DNA of 64,000 nt from Bacillus inaquosorum KCTC 13429 (GCF_000332645.1 NZ_AMXN01000007.1:157083-221082), one strand, 5' to 3'. Positions 19,451 to 29,910 are shown, counted from the first letter of the stretch. The notes: generated from the letters alone by a model not told the origin. Translations and numbers: made by a program.

Positions 19451-22400
19451 CAGAACAACGAAAAAGTTTGATCAAGTTAATATCCGCCGTCATCATCATT
19501 TTGCTGCTGCCGGTTTTGTTTTTCCGCTTTATCGGAGACGATCCGACGAAAAAAGCAGTCAATTCCACGCGGCAAATCGCGGTGGTGAATGAAGACACAG
19601 GCGTATTGAGTGATGAGGTGAAGTCTGATGAAGAGGACAAATCCGCCCATTTCGGCAAGGAAGTAGCGGCCGTTCTGGGTGAACGTCCCGATTATTCGTG
19701 GACGGTCGTAAACCGAAGCGCGGCCGAGACTGGTCTCGCGTCAAAGAAATACGATGCGATCGTCTACATTCCCTCAGATTTCTCAAAAAACATTTTGAGC
19801 TATGACAAAGATCATCCTCGAAAAGCAACGCTCGAATTCAGCATTCAAGATAACCTGAATGCGGTCAACAAAGAAAAAGTTCAGCGTGAGCTTGAGGATG
19901 CCCAAAAGACAATGAACAAAAAAATGTCGGCCTTATACTGGAACTTTGTTTCGCAAAAAGTGGACAACATCAGAGGAGAATTTGACAAAATCGTCAATAA
20001 AGAATCTGAATTCCAGAATGTCATGTACAACTTTTACAAACCAAGCTCTAATGATTTAGCAGGTGAAATCAAACAGCAAAAAGACTTAATCGATGAGCTG
20101 AAGAAATCAATGAATGAAGCGCAGGGCACGACAAAAGAAAAAGCTTCAACAGCGGAGGAAGCCAAAAACACGCTGAAAGATTTCATTGATACTGTTGAAA
20201 GATACAAAGAATATCAAGAAAATCAGAAAAAACTGCTTTTGGCAGCCCAGGATTCAACACAGCAGCAAATCCACACAGGTCTGGATGCCATCCAAGCTCA
20301 GCAAAAGGCGAATCAGTTCAGCGAACGCATGAGCGGACTGGCAACAGGGATCAGCCAAGGGAAAACACAGCTTGGGCTTGCTAGTCTCGCGGTAGATAAT
20401 GCTAAAAAGTCAAGGCAAGATCAAGTGCCATTGCAAGAAATGGGTATGGCGAGGATTCAGAGTGATTTAATTGATAAATTCCAAGCCCAAACAAGGCTAA
20501 ATACGTTAAACAAAATTTATGAACAGCTTAAAGAGAAGCGTGCATGGTTAGCTGTTCCGGACAGTCAGGGTCCTAGCAATGGCTCTAACGATGACAACCA
20601 GAACAATGATAAAGAGCCGGAGAACGTAGATCCGGAAGACCTAAAAATTGATCTTGAAAATCAGCGAGAATTAATGAAAAACATTGCAGCTGACATTCAA
20701 GACATCTCAGACAGTCTTAAGGAGCCTGAAAAAGAGGATACGACGCCAGAGGAGCCTAAGACAGAGCCGGATACAAATTCCGGAAATAATGATGGAGACG
20801 GTACGACTCCAAATGATCAAAATGATAATTCTGGAGAAGACAATAACAGCAGTGGTACCGGGAATGACGGACAAACGGACGGCAATACTCAGGATCAAGA
20901 CCAGCAGCAGAACGGCGATGCCTCTAATGGTGAGTCAGACAGCGGACAAACCGACACGGGCACATCTGCCGAACAGACTGCTTCATCTGACTCTGTCCTT
21001 CAATTGATCCAGCTGGCAAATGAAGACGGAACCGACGATGGCGCGACTCAGCCTGAGGACGAAAATCAAACAGGAAACGATGAGATTTCTGATATCGCAA
21101 AAGCAAAAGAACAACTCAGCAAAGCGTCTGAGCGAATCAAGCAAATTGAAGAAGAACTCAAAGAAAAAGAAACTGCTCATAATGAAGAGCTAGAAAAGAA
21201 ATTAAAAGAATTGCAAGAGAAAATAGATGGTCTAAATGATGAAATTGTTAAATTGAAGAAACAAGTAAATGATTTAGAAGATCAGTTAAAAGATATGAAA
21301 GAACAAGTGTATGATAGTGGCATTTATAAAATGATCCTTGAACTAGAAAATAAAGACCAGCTCCAATTTCAAGGAGTCATTAACACAGTGAAAATTTCTG
21401 ATTTAATGGATTATTATAAATATCTATCGGTATATGACTCTGTATTGTACGGTACTATTGATTATGATGCAAAGAATACTGTTCTTACCGACCAGCAAGG
21501 CAACGTCAAATCCATCCTGGCTCTCTCACCAGCAGAATCAGCTAGCTGGGAAGATCTCAAAAACAACATGATGCAAACCGATGAAGACATTAACAGCTTC
21601 ATCGACGGCATGACTAAATTTGCGGACGATTACAGCGGCTTTATCCGTGACTCTCAAGCAGGTGTTCTGGACGAGCTGACGAAAATCTCTGAAAGTGCCG
21701 CAAAAGCGTCAGAACAGCTGGTAACTGGCGCAACACAGGAATCTGCGACGTTCAGTAACGATGGGCTGTCTGGCACAATGGCGCTGAGTGTCCAAGATAC
21801 GGTCGGCCAGGAAGTGCTGCAAATGTCAGACATGATGGGTTCATTATCTGACCGCCAGTCAGGCATTATCGATTACACAACTAACATGCAGCAAAGCGTC
21901 AATGATGTACAGACGAAAGCTGACACCTTAAACAACAACTGGGGGAAAAATGTCGCCTCAACGAAACTCGTGCGCAATGACGTATACGGCATATTGGGAA
22001 ATACATTAGTAGACGGGCAAAACAACGGCTATGTATATGATTACTTGGCGAATCCGCTTAAGATCAGCGGAGAGGTTCCGGAAGAAAAAACTCAAACGGT
22101 GCCGCCGGTTGTCATCCTTGTCATTGTGTTGATCAGCAGTCTGTTAATCGGCTATTTCAGTTCGTATTACCAAAACGCGCCGCTTCTCGTCAAAGGAGCG
22201 CTATTCGGAATTCTGAATATCCTTGTCGGATTGATGATCAGCTTGTTCGGTTTGAATATTTATTCACTGCCGGACGATCAGACGATTAAGTGGTCGGTGT
22301 TTACGATTCTATTGCTGGTCGCAAGCTCGGCCTTCATCCGGGCCGCATTCAGATTCGGGTCGATCCCTGGATGGGTGGCTTCAGCAGCAATGATTCTATT

Positions 22401-22617
22401 CTACGTCGCACCGCTTATTGATTTGATTATGCCGAACTTTACATTTGAAGATCCGGTTTCGAAAGTATATATCGACATCCAGTACGGCACTGGGCATTTG
22501 TTTGCAATGGGAATATCGGTTCTGCTGATCATTACGGTGATTGCCGCGGCTCTGCCGCTTATTATCCGGCTGATGGCAGAAAAAACAGCAGAAAGCGATG
22601 AAACGTATGAAGCGTAA
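19447..22617 (+). CDS. yueB: Type VII secretion membrane protein and SPP1 phage receptor
   Basis: Large surface-exposed membrane protein, 1,056 residues, required for YukE export and known as the irreversible receptor of phage SPP1. An N-terminal span (about 10-28) is followed by a long coiled-coil ectodomain of some 850 residues and then five to six spans near the C-terminus (from [20 protein letters not shown]). The ectodomain contains an acidic Asp/Asn/Gly/Gln-rich low-complexity segment (about residues 375-520) and then an AT-rich coiled-coil stretch (nucleotides about 21100-21480). Strain 168's protein is about 1,076 residues as I recall, so this looks like a length variant of the receptor. 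Overlaps yukB by four bases. Confidence 0.94.
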   Translation: MTEQRKSLIKLISAVIIILLLPVLFFRFIGDDPTKKAVNSTRQIAVVNEDTGVLSDEVKSDEEDKSAHFGKEVAAVLGERPDYSWTVVNRSAAETGLASKKYDAIVYIPSDFSKNILSYDKDHPRKATLEFSIQDNLNAVNKEKVQRELEDAQKTMNKKMSALYWNFVSQKVDNIRGEFDKIVNKESEFQNVMYNFYKPSSNDLAGEIKQQKDLIDELKKSMNEAQGTTKEKASTAEEAKNTLKDFIDTVERYKEYQENQKKLLLAAQDSTQQQIHTGLDAIQAQQKANQFSERMSGLATGISQGKTQLGLASLAVDNAKKSRQDQVPLQEMGMARIQSDLIDKFQAQTRLNTLNKIYEQLKEKRAWLAVPDSQGPSNGSNDDNQNNDKEPENVDPEDLKIDLENQRELMKNIAADIQDISDSLKEPEKEDTTPEEPKTEPDTNSGNNDGDGTTPNDQNDNSGEDNNSSGTGNDGQTDGNTQDQDQQQNGDASNGESDSGQTDTGTSAEQTASSDSVLQLIQLANEDGTDDGATQPEDENQTGNDEISDIAKAKEQLSKASERIKQIEEELKEKETAHNEELEKKLKELQEKIDGLNDEIVKLKKQVNDLEDQLKDMKEQVYDSGIYKMILELENKDQLQFQGVINTVKISDLMDYYKYLSVYDSVLYGTIDYDAKNTVLTDQQGNVKSILALSPAESASWEDLKNNMMQTDEDINSFIDGMTKFADDYSGFIRDSQAGVLDELTKISESAAKASEQLVTGATQESATFSNDGLSGTMALSVQDTVGQEVLQMSDMMGSLSDRQSGIIDYTTNMQQSVNDVQTKADTLNNNWGKNVASTKLVRNDVYGILGNTLVDGQNNGYVYDYLANPLKISGEVPEEKTQTVPPVVILVIVLISSLLIGYFSSYYQNAPLLVKGALFGILNILVGLMISLFGLNIYSLPDDQTIKWSVFTILLLVASSAFIRAAFRFGSIPGWVASAAMILFYVAPLIDLIMPNFTFEDPVSKVYIDIQYGTGHLFAMGISVLLIITVIAAALPLIIRLMAEKTAESDETYEA

Positions 22618-23104
22618 TCGCAGCATGGAAAAGGGGATCATGATTTGTATGCTCTCCTTTTCCCTTTTCATACCCTCTGCCGCCGCTGCCGAAACCGAAG
22701 AAAATACAGATGTCGCGCCAAACCAATATGAGAAAAAAGACATTGAAATCGATACGAATTATTTGCATGAAGATACCTACTATGAAGAAAAAACAGAACT
22801 GCCTGAGGAACAGAAGGATATCACCTTTGATAAGCCGGAGGATAAGGATGCAGAGCTGTTAAAAGATTTGTTTACATCAACAAATGCCGAGGAATCCAAC
22901 ACGATTGCGGCTCAATCGAAACAGCTTGGGATTACCTTTGCTGAAAAACCAATCACAAAGGCATCATCCACGGAAACAGAAGAAGAACAAGAAACATCTT
23001 CTCTGCTGCTTCCGATTATCTATGTCGTGCTGATCCTGCTCGGAATAGCAGGCATTGTGTTCCTCATCCCAAAAGTCACAGCGCAGGAGAACAAAAAGGC
23101 ATAG
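22598..23104 (+). CDS. yueC: Type VII secretion accessory membrane protein, EssA-like
   Basis: Last machine gene of the Yuk operon. The protein is about 160-168 residues, with an N-terminal signal-like hydrophobic segment ([18 protein letters not shown]), an acidic extracytoplasmic region and a C-terminal span ([22 protein letters not shown]). This is the layout of EssA proteins. It overlaps the yueB end by 20 bases. The start is uncertain: ATG codons at 22598, 22607 and 22625 are all in frame and none has a strong site, so coupling to yueB translation is likely. Confidence 0.88.
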   Translation: MKRMKRNRSMEKGIMICMLSFSLFIPSAAAAETEENTDVAPNQYEKKDIEIDTNYLHEDTYYEEKTELPEEQKDITFDKPEDKDAELLKDLFTSTNAEESNTIAAQSKQLGITFAEKPITKASSTETEEEQETSSLLLPIIYVVLILLGIAGIVFLIPKVTAQENKKA

Positions 23105-23167
23105 GTTCCCGTGCTTGTGTTGAGTAAAAGCGGTACGTACAATAGGAACGGAAGGAGGAGGTTTCCA

Positions 23168-23899
23168 ATGGAACTTTATATCATTACAGGAGCGTCAAAG
23201 GGACTGGGTGAAGCCATCGCATTGCAAGCTTTAGAGAAGGGCCATGAAGTCCATGCCTTATCCAGGACAAAAGCTGATGTCTCACATGATAAACTTACGC
23301 AGCATCAAATAGACCTCATCAATCTCGAAGAAGCTGAACAGCAATTTGAATCATTGCTTTCATCCATCAATCCAGATCGTTATTCAGGTATTACCCTGAT
23401 CAATAACGCTGGAATGGTAACACCGATCAAACGCGCCGGCGAAGCGTCTCTTGATGAACTGCAGCGCCATTATCAGCTGAACCTGACAGCGCCTGTACTT
23501 TTGAGTCAGCTGTTTACAAGACGGTTTGCTTCATACAGCGGCAAAAAAACGGTTGTCAACATTACGTCAGGCGCCGCCAAAAACCCATACAAGGGATGGA
23601 GCGCGTATTGCAGCTCAAAAGCAGGGCTTGACATGTTTACGAGGACTTTCGGATTTGAACAGGAGGATGAAGAACTGCCGGTGAACATGATTTCTTTCTC
23701 ACCGGGTGTTATGGACACTGAGATGCAAGCCGTCATCCGTTCTTCATCGAAAAAGGATTTCCACGACATTGAACGATTCCGGAAATTAAATGAAACAGGA
23801 AGCCTTCGCAGTCCGGCCTTTATTGCCGATACGCTGCTTTCTTTATTAGAAACAGGCGCGGAAAACGGCCGCATTTATGATATAAAAGAGTTTTTGTAG
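23168..23899 (+). CDS. yueD: Short-chain dehydrogenase, benzil reductase
   Basis: Rossmann-fold oxidoreductase of 243 residues. It has the nucleotide-binding motif TGASKGLGEA at the N-terminus, the NNAG motif (INNAGMV) and the catalytic Ser...Tyr-X3-Lys set (NITSGAAKN, YCSSKAG). YueD of B. subtilis is described as an NADPH-dependent benzil reductase forming (S)-benzoin; the physiological substrate is unknown. ATG at 23168 after GGAAGGAGGAGG. It lies 63 bases after yueC and before the operon terminator, so it is co-transcribed with the secretion genes although no link to secretion is evident. Confidence 0.93.
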   Translation: MELYIITGASKGLGEAIALQALEKGHEVHALSRTKADVSHDKLTQHQIDLINLEEAEQQFESLLSSINPDRYSGITLINNAGMVTPIKRAGEASLDELQRHYQLNLTAPVLLSQLFTRRFASYSGKKTVVNITSGAAKNPYKGWSAYCSSKAGLDMFTRTFGFEQEDEELPVNMISFSPGVMDTEMQAVIRSSSKKDFHDIERFRKLNETGSLRSPAFIADTLLSLLETGAENGRIYDIKEFL

Positions 23900-23927
23900 A
23901 GCAGAGATTTTCTGCTCTTTTTTTTAT
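23898..23927 (+). terminator. Terminator of the yuk/yue operon
   Basis: AGAGCAGA pairs with TCTGCTCT around five bases, followed by a run of T. The left arm overlaps the yueD stop codon. Confidence 0.9.
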
Positions 23928-24094
23928 AAAAAGGCAACAGTCCGCGCACTTTGTTGAACAGCCGCATATACTGACTGAAACTCTGCTTTTAGGGTATAAC
24001 AATGATGATAAGAAGATAAAATGATGTGACATAAGAATTGAGTTTCTCTGCAAATTATGTTAGGATTCTAAAAATATCTAAAGGAGGGGTTTCC

Positions 24095-24625
24095 ATGAGA
24101 AAGGTTACATTAATGGATGTTTTCACCCATCCAATTGCACAAAAATATATGCAGCGCTCAGGCGTAGCACATGCGATTGCTTGCGCTTATCATGCATACA
24201 GGCTGTCTGTAAAGGCTGGCATCAACCCTGATTTAGCTGCAAAAGCGGCGCTGCTGCATGACATCGGCCATTATGAATGGTATACGGACGGTGAGTGGGA
24301 TTATGAGAAATACAAACGAAATGACATCCATGCCATCAAAGGGGCGGAACGGGCGCATAAGCTTCTGATTCGGCTTGGCGAGGAACCGAAAGCGGCAAAA
24401 GAAATTGCCCTTGCCATTTTGCTTCATACCGATTCCTATTTGCCTGAAGGTGAGTTAGATAAAAACACGCTGCAGCAGATTGTCAAAAAAGCGGACGAAC
24501 TTGATGAAGAGCCGGGCGGCCACCATCATTACCGTCAAATTGATCCTTCAACTGCACGTCAAAAAATAGAAAAGCTGGACAAATTAATCGACCAAGCCCA
24601 GGCATCCATGATAAAGCAAGTATAA
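24095..24625 (+). CDS. yueE: HD-domain metal-dependent phosphohydrolase
   Basis: Protein of 176 residues with the HD-superfamily signature: a histidine in HAIACAYHAYRL, the HD pair in LLHDIGHYEW and later residues ILLHTDSYL and KADELDEE. Members hydrolyse phosphate esters or nucleotides; the substrate here is not known. ATG at 24095 behind AAAGGAGGGG. The frame extends to 24038 without a ribosome site. It is monocistronic between the yueD terminator and yuzF. Confidence 0.88.
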   Translation: MRKVTLMDVFTHPIAQKYMQRSGVAHAIACAYHAYRLSVKAGINPDLAAKAALLHDIGHYEWYTDGEWDYEKYKRNDIHAIKGAERAHKLLIRLGEEPKAAKEIALAILLHTDSYLPEGELDKNTLQQIVKKADELDEEPGGHHHYRQIDPSTARQKIEKLDKLIDQAQASMIKQV

Positions 24626-24811
24626 GTCCGTTTTTTACACGGAACAGCGCCAGCTTTCTACGCTGTCTCCGCTTCATCACCATTTCCTTTACACCCGCTT
24701 CCAAACATATTCTCCTAAAATCCCCGCACCCCTCGTTTTATCAGGGAAGCCTGTGTCATTATCCATAATTGCGGCATAAGCTGAGATAAAACATAAAAAG
24801 GGGATTGAAGT

Positions 24812-25048
24812 ATGGTCAACCAAGGTAGCCCGCAACTGGTCTCTTTAGTCGATCCTTATGTCTATCAGACCATTAAAAAGCTCATCGGCTCAAGGTTCGT
24901 TATACAGACAGTACGAGATACGGTCAGAGGCAGACTGATCGATGTAAACCCTGACCATATCACAATTGAAGGAGCCCGAAAATCTGTTTGTTTGATTAGA
25001 ATCCAGCACATGATTTCCGTCACGCCAGATTACAGTGAGCGGGTTTAA
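24812..25048 (+). CDS. yuzF: Small DUF2642 protein YuzF
   Basis: A 78-residue protein that I recognise as a DUF2642 member, the family including spore-coat-like proteins of bacilli. The sequence SLVDPYVYQTIKKLIGSRFVIQT followed by VRGRLIDVNPDHITIEG suggests a small beta-barrel (Sm-like) fold. ATG start after AAAGGGGATTG. It stands alone, 186 bases after yueE, and faces convergent yuzE across a shared terminator. Function unknown; symbol from gene order. Confidence 0.75.
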   Translation: MVNQGSPQLVSLVDPYVYQTIKKLIGSRFVIQTVRDTVRGRLIDVNPDHITIEGARKSVCLIRIQHMISVTPDYSERV

Positions 25049-25062
25049 CAGTGCTTGCGCAT

Positions 25063-25097
25063 GAAAAATAGGCGTACATCGGGACGTCCTATTTTTC
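25063..25097. terminator. Shared terminator of yuzF and yuzE
   Basis: GAAAAATAGG pairs with CCTATTTTTC (plus CGT/ACG inside), giving T-rich tails on both strands. The stop codon of minus-strand yuzE (25089-25091) lies in the right arm. Confidence 0.8.
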
Positions 25098-25478
25098 AGT
25101 TAAGCGCTGCAAAAACGCACTGTGATACATCGATTCGTCAAGGTCAAAACCGGCAAATTCCTGATAGCCGCCATCTGAAAAACAAAAAGTGACACCGTAC
25201 ACTGTATAGCTGGAACGGACTGAAGCCTGTTGACGAACACGAAAGTGATAGCTGTCTGCATCTTTTACATATAGCCGTGATTTCCCGGCAAACGGGGCAC
25301 AGAGCAGTGCTGCCTCACCAAAACATTCGAATCCGGCGATTTTGCCGTTTTGGCCGATATCCAGCAGGATACAATCATTGACTTTAAGCTCCTCTGACCG
25401 TACATTCCTGCTCTCTTTCGGATGAAGAAGGTGGATATAAACCAGTCCGGAATCTTTATCGTATGTCACAGCCTGCAT
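25089..25478 (-). CDS. yuzE: DUF2283-like small protein
   Basis: A 129-residue soluble protein. The first about 50 residues (YDKDSGLVYIHLLHPK ... DIGQNGKIAGFECFG) match the DUF2283 pattern, a small beta-sheet domain of unknown function. The rest is strand-rich and unassigned. The ATG at 25478 has AAAGGAG eight bases upstream; two in-frame ATG codons further up (25499, 25496) overlap that site and are less likely. Convergent with yuzF. The symbol is from memory of gene order and moderately sure. Confidence 0.75.
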   Translation of the reverse strand: MQAVTYDKDSGLVYIHLLHPKESRNVRSEELKVNDCILLDIGQNGKIAGFECFGEAALLCAPFAGKSRLYVKDADSYHFRVRQQASVRSSYTVYGVTFCFSDGGYQEFAGFDLDESMYHSAFLQRLTEK

Positions 25479-25592
25479 CACCAACACTCCTTTCATCATA
25501 TTAAGAGTTCTGATATGAGTTCATTTTTGTTACAATGATGGGGTATAAGTCCTTTTATCTGACACATTAAGAAAAACTAGGAGGAACAAAGC

Positions 25593-26702
25593 TTGTTGAA
25601 ATCAAAAGTCCATTTTTGGACATTGCAGATTTTATTTGTTTTGCTGATTATTTACGTAGCAACAAAAGTTTCATTTGTATTTCAGCCGTTTATTGTTTTT
25701 ATCTCGACACTGTTTTTCCCGATGCTGATTGCGGGAATTTTGTATTTCATTTTTAATCCGGTCGTCCGCCTGCTTGAGAAAAAAATTCCGCGGACATTAT
25801 CCATTCTATTGATCTACTTACTCTTTATCGGTTTGCTTGCCTTCGTTTCAGCGTCGGTCGGACCTGTTATTACATCGCAGGTTACCGGGCTGTTTAACAA
25901 TCTTCCTGATTATATAAAACAGATTCAGGCGCTGACAAAAGATTTGTCCCATTCCCAATGGTTTACCTGGATGATGAATCAGGATTATGTATCGATATCA
26001 AAAATTGAACAGTCGTTGACAAGCTTTCTCCAAAACCTGCCGCAAAATATCACGTCCAGTTTATCTGCGGTGTTTGGCGTCGTGACAAACATCACGCTTG
26101 TTATTATCACTGTTCCATTTATCCTTTTTTATATGCTGAAAGACGGACACCGCTTTCCGAACTTGGCAGTAAAAATTCTTCCGGCTTCATATCGGACAGA
26201 AGGCTTGAAGATTTTTAAAGATTTATCCGATACGCTTGCGGCTTATTTTCAGGGGCAGCTGTTAATCTGTCTTTTTGTCGGAACAGCGTGTTTTATCGGC
26301 TACTTAATAGCCGGGCTGCCGTATGCCCTGATTCTTGGGATTGTCATGGCGATTACCAATATCATTCCTTATGTAGGGCCTTTTCTCGGTGCTGCTCCGG
26401 CTGTCATTGTCGGTTTTATGGATTCGCCGGCCAAAGCGCTGTTTGCGATTATTGTGGTTGTCGTTGTTCAGCAGCTTGACGGGAACCTGCTGTCTCCTCT
26501 TGTGATCGGAAAGCGGCTGAATACGCACCCGCTTACGATTATTTTGCTGTTGATCGGAGCCGGAAGCTTCGGCGGAATTCTCGGCATGATTTTAGCAGTG
26601 CCGGTCTACGCGGTAGTGAAGGCATTCTTCCTGAATATTGTCCGCTTAATCAAACTGCGTCAGCGGTCACGTCTTGAAGAAAACGCAAAGCCCGCTGAAT
26701 AG
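25593..26702 (+). CDS. yueF: AI-2E family membrane transporter
   Basis: Polytopic protein of 369 residues from the AI-2 exporter/PerM family. It has two spans at the N-terminus, a soluble segment (about 75-140), then six further spans, with the conserved [15 protein letters not shown] and [16 protein letters not shown] motifs. Members export small molecules or ions; the substrate here is unknown. The start is TTG at 25593 (a second TTG follows), eight bases after GGAGG. It is upstream of yueG with a 59-base gap and no clear terminator between them (the GCCCGC/GCGGGC stem at its stop has no T run). Confidence 0.87.
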   Translation: MLKSKVHFWTLQILFVLLIIYVATKVSFVFQPFIVFISTLFFPMLIAGILYFIFNPVVRLLEKKIPRTLSILLIYLLFIGLLAFVSASVGPVITSQVTGLFNNLPDYIKQIQALTKDLSHSQWFTWMMNQDYVSISKIEQSLTSFLQNLPQNITSSLSAVFGVVTNITLVIITVPFILFYMLKDGHRFPNLAVKILPASYRTEGLKIFKDLSDTLAAYFQGQLLICLFVGTACFIGYLIAGLPYALILGIVMAITNIIPYVGPFLGAAPAVIVGFMDSPAKALFAIIVVVVVQQLDGNLLSPLVIGKRLNTHPLTIILLLIGAGSFGGILGMILAVPVYAVVKAFFLNIVRLIKLRQRSRLEENAKPAE

Positions 26703-26761
26703 GCGGGCACCATTTGCGCCTCTTTGCATATGATGCTGTAAGTCAATGCGGAGGTGGGGAA

Positions 26762-26983
26762 ATGCCTGCGATTGTAGGTCCGATTTATATTATGTCCATA
26801 TCAGGTGATGCAGCGGCCAGCTTTGGTGATGTGTTTGCGATTTCGCCGAAAAGCGTTGATCACACCGGAGCGGGATCGGGTGCGTTTCAATTAGGTGATT
26901 ATATAAAGATCAATAATGAACACAGTAAAACCATCCTCAAAGATGCCGATATCATTGATGAAACAGTGTCGTTTAACGGGTAA
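26762..26983 (+). CDS. yueG: GerPA/GerPF-type spore germination protein
   Basis: A 73-residue protein of the GerPA/GerPF family: [31 protein letters not shown] followed by [18 protein letters not shown]. GerP-type proteins sit in the spore inner coat and help germinants through. The start ATG at 26762 follows GCGGAGGTGGGG. It is the only spore-coat-like gene in its stretch; a terminator follows at once. Confidence 0.88.
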   Translation: MPAIVGPIYIMSISGDAAASFGDVFAISPKSVDHTGAGSGAFQLGDYIKINNEHSKTILKDADIIDETVSFNG

Positions 26984-27014
26984 CAGCCTTTTCGGAGAGG
27001 CTGTTGCTTTTTTT
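26982..27014 (+). terminator. Terminator of yueG
   Basis: AACAGCC pairs with GGCTGTT around ten bases and is followed by GC and seven T. The left arm overlaps the yueG stop codon. Confidence 0.9.
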
Positions 27015-27055
27015 ATTGTATAATATGGTTAGTCTTTGAATAGTGAGGTTATGTT

Positions 27056-27304
27056 ATGAAAATCAGAAAAGCGAATATCCATACGGAAACCGGAATGATC
27101 ACGGACGTGTATCTGCATGAAAACAGAAAAGAACTGCGCACGCTTGTAGCGGTTCCGCAGCTGGAGTGGAGCACGATCATTTCTTATGAAGAAGATAAAG
27201 CATCTCTGCCTGAACGGCTGGAAGCTTCTTTGCGCCGGCATACAGAGGAAGGCCCGGCTGGTGAGCTGGCCAAAAAAATCATTCATTGGGTAACAGAAAT
27301 GTAA
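27056..27304 (+). CDS. yueH: YueH-family small protein
   Basis: An 82-residue soluble protein known only as the YueH family. It begins MKIRKANIHTETGMITDVYLHENRKE and ends LAKKIIHWVTEM, with no catalytic motif that I recognise. ATG start with GAGG eight bases upstream. A TATAAT at 27019-27024 between the yueG terminator and this gene could be its -10, but no matching -35 is visible. yueI follows after 71 bases. Confidence 0.8.
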   Translation: MKIRKANIHTETGMITDVYLHENRKELRTLVAVPQLEWSTIISYEEDKASLPERLEASLRRHTEEGPAGELAKKIIHWVTEM

Positions 27305-27375
27305 ACGGCCATTGAAAGTTTAGCTCCTGCCTGATCAGGTGATAATGAAGACAAACAAGACGGGAGGACGAGCTT

Positions 27376-27774
27376 TTGAGTGATGAAAAAATGGATCTCT
27401 ATTTGCAGCAAGGAATGTATGGGCCCTTGGAGACAAAGCCAGACGAGCGCCATTTGTTTTTAGGCTCATTAAGGGAAAGAGTCCTTTTGGCACTGACAAA
27501 AGGACAGGTGCTCAGAAGCAAACCGTATGAAGAAGCGGAACACGCACTCAAAAACAGCAAAAACATCACTCTTTTGATTAATGGAGAGCTTCAGTACCAG
27601 TCTTACTCTCCCTATATCCAAATGGCGAACCGGAACGGAGTGAACTTCAAGATCGTATCTGATCTTCAGTTTCATACGCCTTTAGGCCTTGTAATTGCGG
27701 CTGATATCGCTATGAATCGTGAATTGATATATGTTCAGGACGACATTTTTAACCGGTCAGTGCTGAAACCTTAA
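27376..27774 (+). CDS. yueI: DUF1694 family protein YueI
   Basis: A 132-residue soluble protein of the YueI/DUF1694 family. Repeated polar/hydrophobic strands (KNITLLINGELQYQSYSPYIQMA, FKIVSDLQFHTPLGLVIAADIAMN) are typical of it. Function unknown. The start is TTG at 27376, eight bases after GGGAGG. The ATG that follows two codons later leaves too long a spacing. It ends at a terminator just before the pncA promoter. Confidence 0.82.
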   Translation: MSDEKMDLYLQQGMYGPLETKPDERHLFLGSLRERVLLALTKGQVLRSKPYEEAEHALKNSKNITLLINGELQYQSYSPYIQMANRNGVNFKIVSDLQFHTPLGLVIAADIAMNRELIYVQDDIFNRSVLKP

Positions 27775-27775
27775 G

Positions 27776-27802
27776 AGACAAACGGATCGTTTGTCTTTTT
27801 GT
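27776..27802 (+). terminator. Terminator of yueI
   Basis: Nine-base-pair stem AGACAAACG/CGTTTGTCT with a three-base loop and a T5 tail, two bases after the yueI stop. Confidence 0.9.
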
Positions 27803-27811
27803 TCATGGCAA

Positions 27812-27840
27812 TTCACTTACAACTGGAGATAAGATATAAT
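27812..27840 (+). promoter_or_regulatory. Sigma-A promoter of pncA-pncB
   Basis: TTCACT, 17-base spacer, perfect TATAAT, 31 bases ahead of the pncA start and just after the yueI terminator. Confidence 0.75.
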
Positions 27841-27870
27841 GTTCTCATACTGATGGCGGGGAGGCCGGCT

Positions 27871-28422
27871 ATGAAAAAAGCACTTATTTGTATTGATTAT
27901 ACGAATGATTTTGTGGCGAGTGACGGAAAATTGACCTGCGGGGAGCCCGGCAGAATGATTGAAGAGGCGATCGTCAATTTAACCGAAGAATTCATCACAA
28001 ACGGTGATTACGTCGTATTAGCAGTAGATTCTCATGATGAAGGGGATCAATATCACCCTGAAACCCGTCTTTTTCCTCCGCATAATATAAAAGGCACGGA
28101 AGGAAAAGATCTGTACGGAAAGCTTTTGCCTCTATATCAGAAACATGAACATGAACCAAATGTTTACTACATGGAAAAAACGAGATATTCTGCTTTTGCG
28201 GGTACTGATTTAGAGCTCAAACTCAGAGAGCGGCAGATTGGCGAGCTGCATCTTGCCGGCGTCTGCACAGATATTTGTGTGTTGCATACAGCGGTTGACG
28301 CATACAACAAAGGTTTCCGGATTGTTGTGCACAAACAGGCTGTTGCCAGCTTTAATCAGGAGGGGCACACGTGGGCTCTTTCCCATTTTGCAAACAGCAT
28401 CGGAGCGCAAGTGGCAGAGTAA
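27871..28422 (+). CDS. pncA: Nicotinamidase
   Basis: Hydrolyses nicotinamide to nicotinate for NAD salvage. It has 183 residues. The isochorismatase-like hydrolase fold shows the catalytic Asp in CIDYTNDF, the metal-binding SHDEGDQYHPE segment, the lysine in MEKTRYSAF and the nucleophilic cysteine in HLAGVCTDICVLHTA. ATG at 27871 with GGGGAGG upstream. The frame is open 24 codons further up, but that overlaps the promoter. It is 15 bases ahead of pncB, whose enzyme uses its product. Confidence 0.95.
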   Translation: MKKALICIDYTNDFVASDGKLTCGEPGRMIEEAIVNLTEEFITNGDYVVLAVDSHDEGDQYHPETRLFPPHNIKGTEGKDLYGKLLPLYQKHEHEPNVYYMEKTRYSAFAGTDLELKLRERQIGELHLAGVCTDICVLHTAVDAYNKGFRIVVHKQAVASFNQEGHTWALSHFANSIGAQVAE

Positions 28423-28437
28423 GGAAGGGGAAAAACA

Positions 28438-29910
28438 GTGTTAGAGTACGGATTTAAAGATGACAGCCTGTCATTACATACAGACCTTTATCAAATCAAC
28501 ATGGCAGAAACTTACTGGAGAGACGGCATTCATGAAAAGAAAGCGATTTTTGAGCTTTTTTTCAGAAGGCTTCCGTTTGAAAATGGTTATGCGGTATTTG
28601 CGGGCTTGGAAAAAGCCATCGAATACTTGGAAAATTTCAAGTTTACGGATAGCGACCTGAGTTATTTACAGGGTGAACTCGGGTATCATGAAGATTTTAT
28701 TGAATATTTGCGCGGTTTATCTTTTACAGGTTCTCTTTACTCCATGAAAGAAGGAGAGCTCGTCTTTAACAATGAGCCGATTATGAGGGTGGAGGCCCCC
28801 TTGGTAGAAGCGCAGCTGATTGAAACGGCTTTGCTCAACATTGTGAACTACCAAACATTAATCGCAACAAAGGCTGCCCGGATTAAAGGCGTCATCGGCG
28901 ATGAAGTCGCACTTGAATTTGGAACAAGACGGGCGCATGAAATGGATGCAGCCATGTGGGGAGCGAGAGCAGCTTTAATCGGCGGCTTCAGCGCAACAAG
29001 CAATGTAAGAGCTGGAAAGCGCTTTAATATCCCGGTATCCGGCACGCATGCGCATGCGCTTGTGCAGGCTTACCGCGATGAATATACAGCTTTCAAAAAA
29101 TACGCGGAAACGCATAAGGATTGCGTCTTCTTAGTCGACACGTATGACACGCTTCGTTCAGGCATGCCGAATGCGATTAGAGTTGCTAAGGAATTCGGAG
29201 ACCGCATCAATTTCATTGGCATCCGCCTGGACAGCGGCGATTTGGCGTACCTGTCAAAAAAAGCCCGGAAAATGCTTGATGAAGCAGGGTTTACAGACGC
29301 GAAAGTCATTGCTTCAAGTGATTTGGATGAGCATACCATTATGAATTTAAAGGCTCAGGGAGCGCGCATTGATGTCTGGGGTGTCGGTACGAAGCTGATT
29401 ACAGCCTATGACCAGCCGGCTCTCGGCGCGGTTTACAAGCTTGTTGCCATTGAAGAAGACGGGAAAATGGTCGACACGATTAAAATTTCGTCCAATCCTG
29501 AAAAAGTGACGACACCGGGCAGAAAGAAAGTGTACCGCATTATCAATCAGTCCAATCATCATTCTGAAGGCGACTATATTGCGCTTTATGATGAGCAGGT
29601 GAATGATCAGAAGCGGCTCAGAATGTTCCACCCGGTTCATACATTCATCAGCAAATTTGTCACGAATTTTTATGCGAAGGATCTTCATGAGCTGATTTTT
29701 GAAAAGGGTATTCTTTGCTATCAAAACCCTGAGATCTCAGACATACAGCAGTATGTGCAGGATAACCTCAGCCTGCTGTGGGAGGAATATAAGAGAATCA
29801 GCAAGCCGGAGGAATATCCGGTTGATTTAAGCGAGGACTGCTGGAGCAATAAAATGCAGCGGATCCACGAAGTGAAAAGCAGACTTGATGAAGAGCTTGA
29901 AGAAGAATAA
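28438..29910 (+). CDS. pncB: Nicotinate phosphoribosyltransferase
   Basis: Converts nicotinate and phosphoribosyl pyrophosphate to nicotinate mononucleotide. It has 490 residues with the family features: SLHTDLYQINMAETYW at the N-terminus, EFGTRRAHEMDAA, the GTHAHALVQAY histidine region, IRLDSGDLAYLSKKAR and WGVGTKLITAYDQPALGAVYKL. The start is GTG at 28438, eight bases after AAGGAAGGGG. Second gene of the NAD salvage pair with pncA, closed by its own terminator. Confidence 0.96.
   Translation: MLEYGFKDDSLSLHTDLYQINMAETYWRDGIHEKKAIFELFFRRLPFENGYAVFAGLEKAIEYLENFKFTDSDLSYLQGELGYHEDFIEYLRGLSFTGSLYSMKEGELVFNNEPIMRVEAPLVEAQLIETALLNIVNYQTLIATKAARIKGVIGDEVALEFGTRRAHEMDAAMWGARAALIGGFSATSNVRAGKRFNIPVSGTHAHALVQAYRDEYTAFKKYAETHKDCVFLVDTYDTLRSGMPNAIRVAKEFGDRINFIGIRLDSGDLAYLSKKARKMLDEAGFTDAKVIASSDLDEHTIMNLKAQGARIDVWGVGTKLITAYDQPALGAVYKLVAIEEDGKMVDTIKISSNPEKVTTPGRKKVYRIINQSNHHSEGDYIALYDEQVNDQKRLRMFHPVHTFISKFVTNFYAKDLHELIFEKGILCYQNPEISDIQQYVQDNLSLLWEEYKRISKPEEYPVDLSEDCWSNKMQRIHEVKSRLDEELEEE

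Noticed and set aside
26691..26713. GCCCGC/GCGGGC hairpin at the yueF stop as a terminator
   Set aside because: No T run on either side; yueG follows closely and may be co-transcribed.
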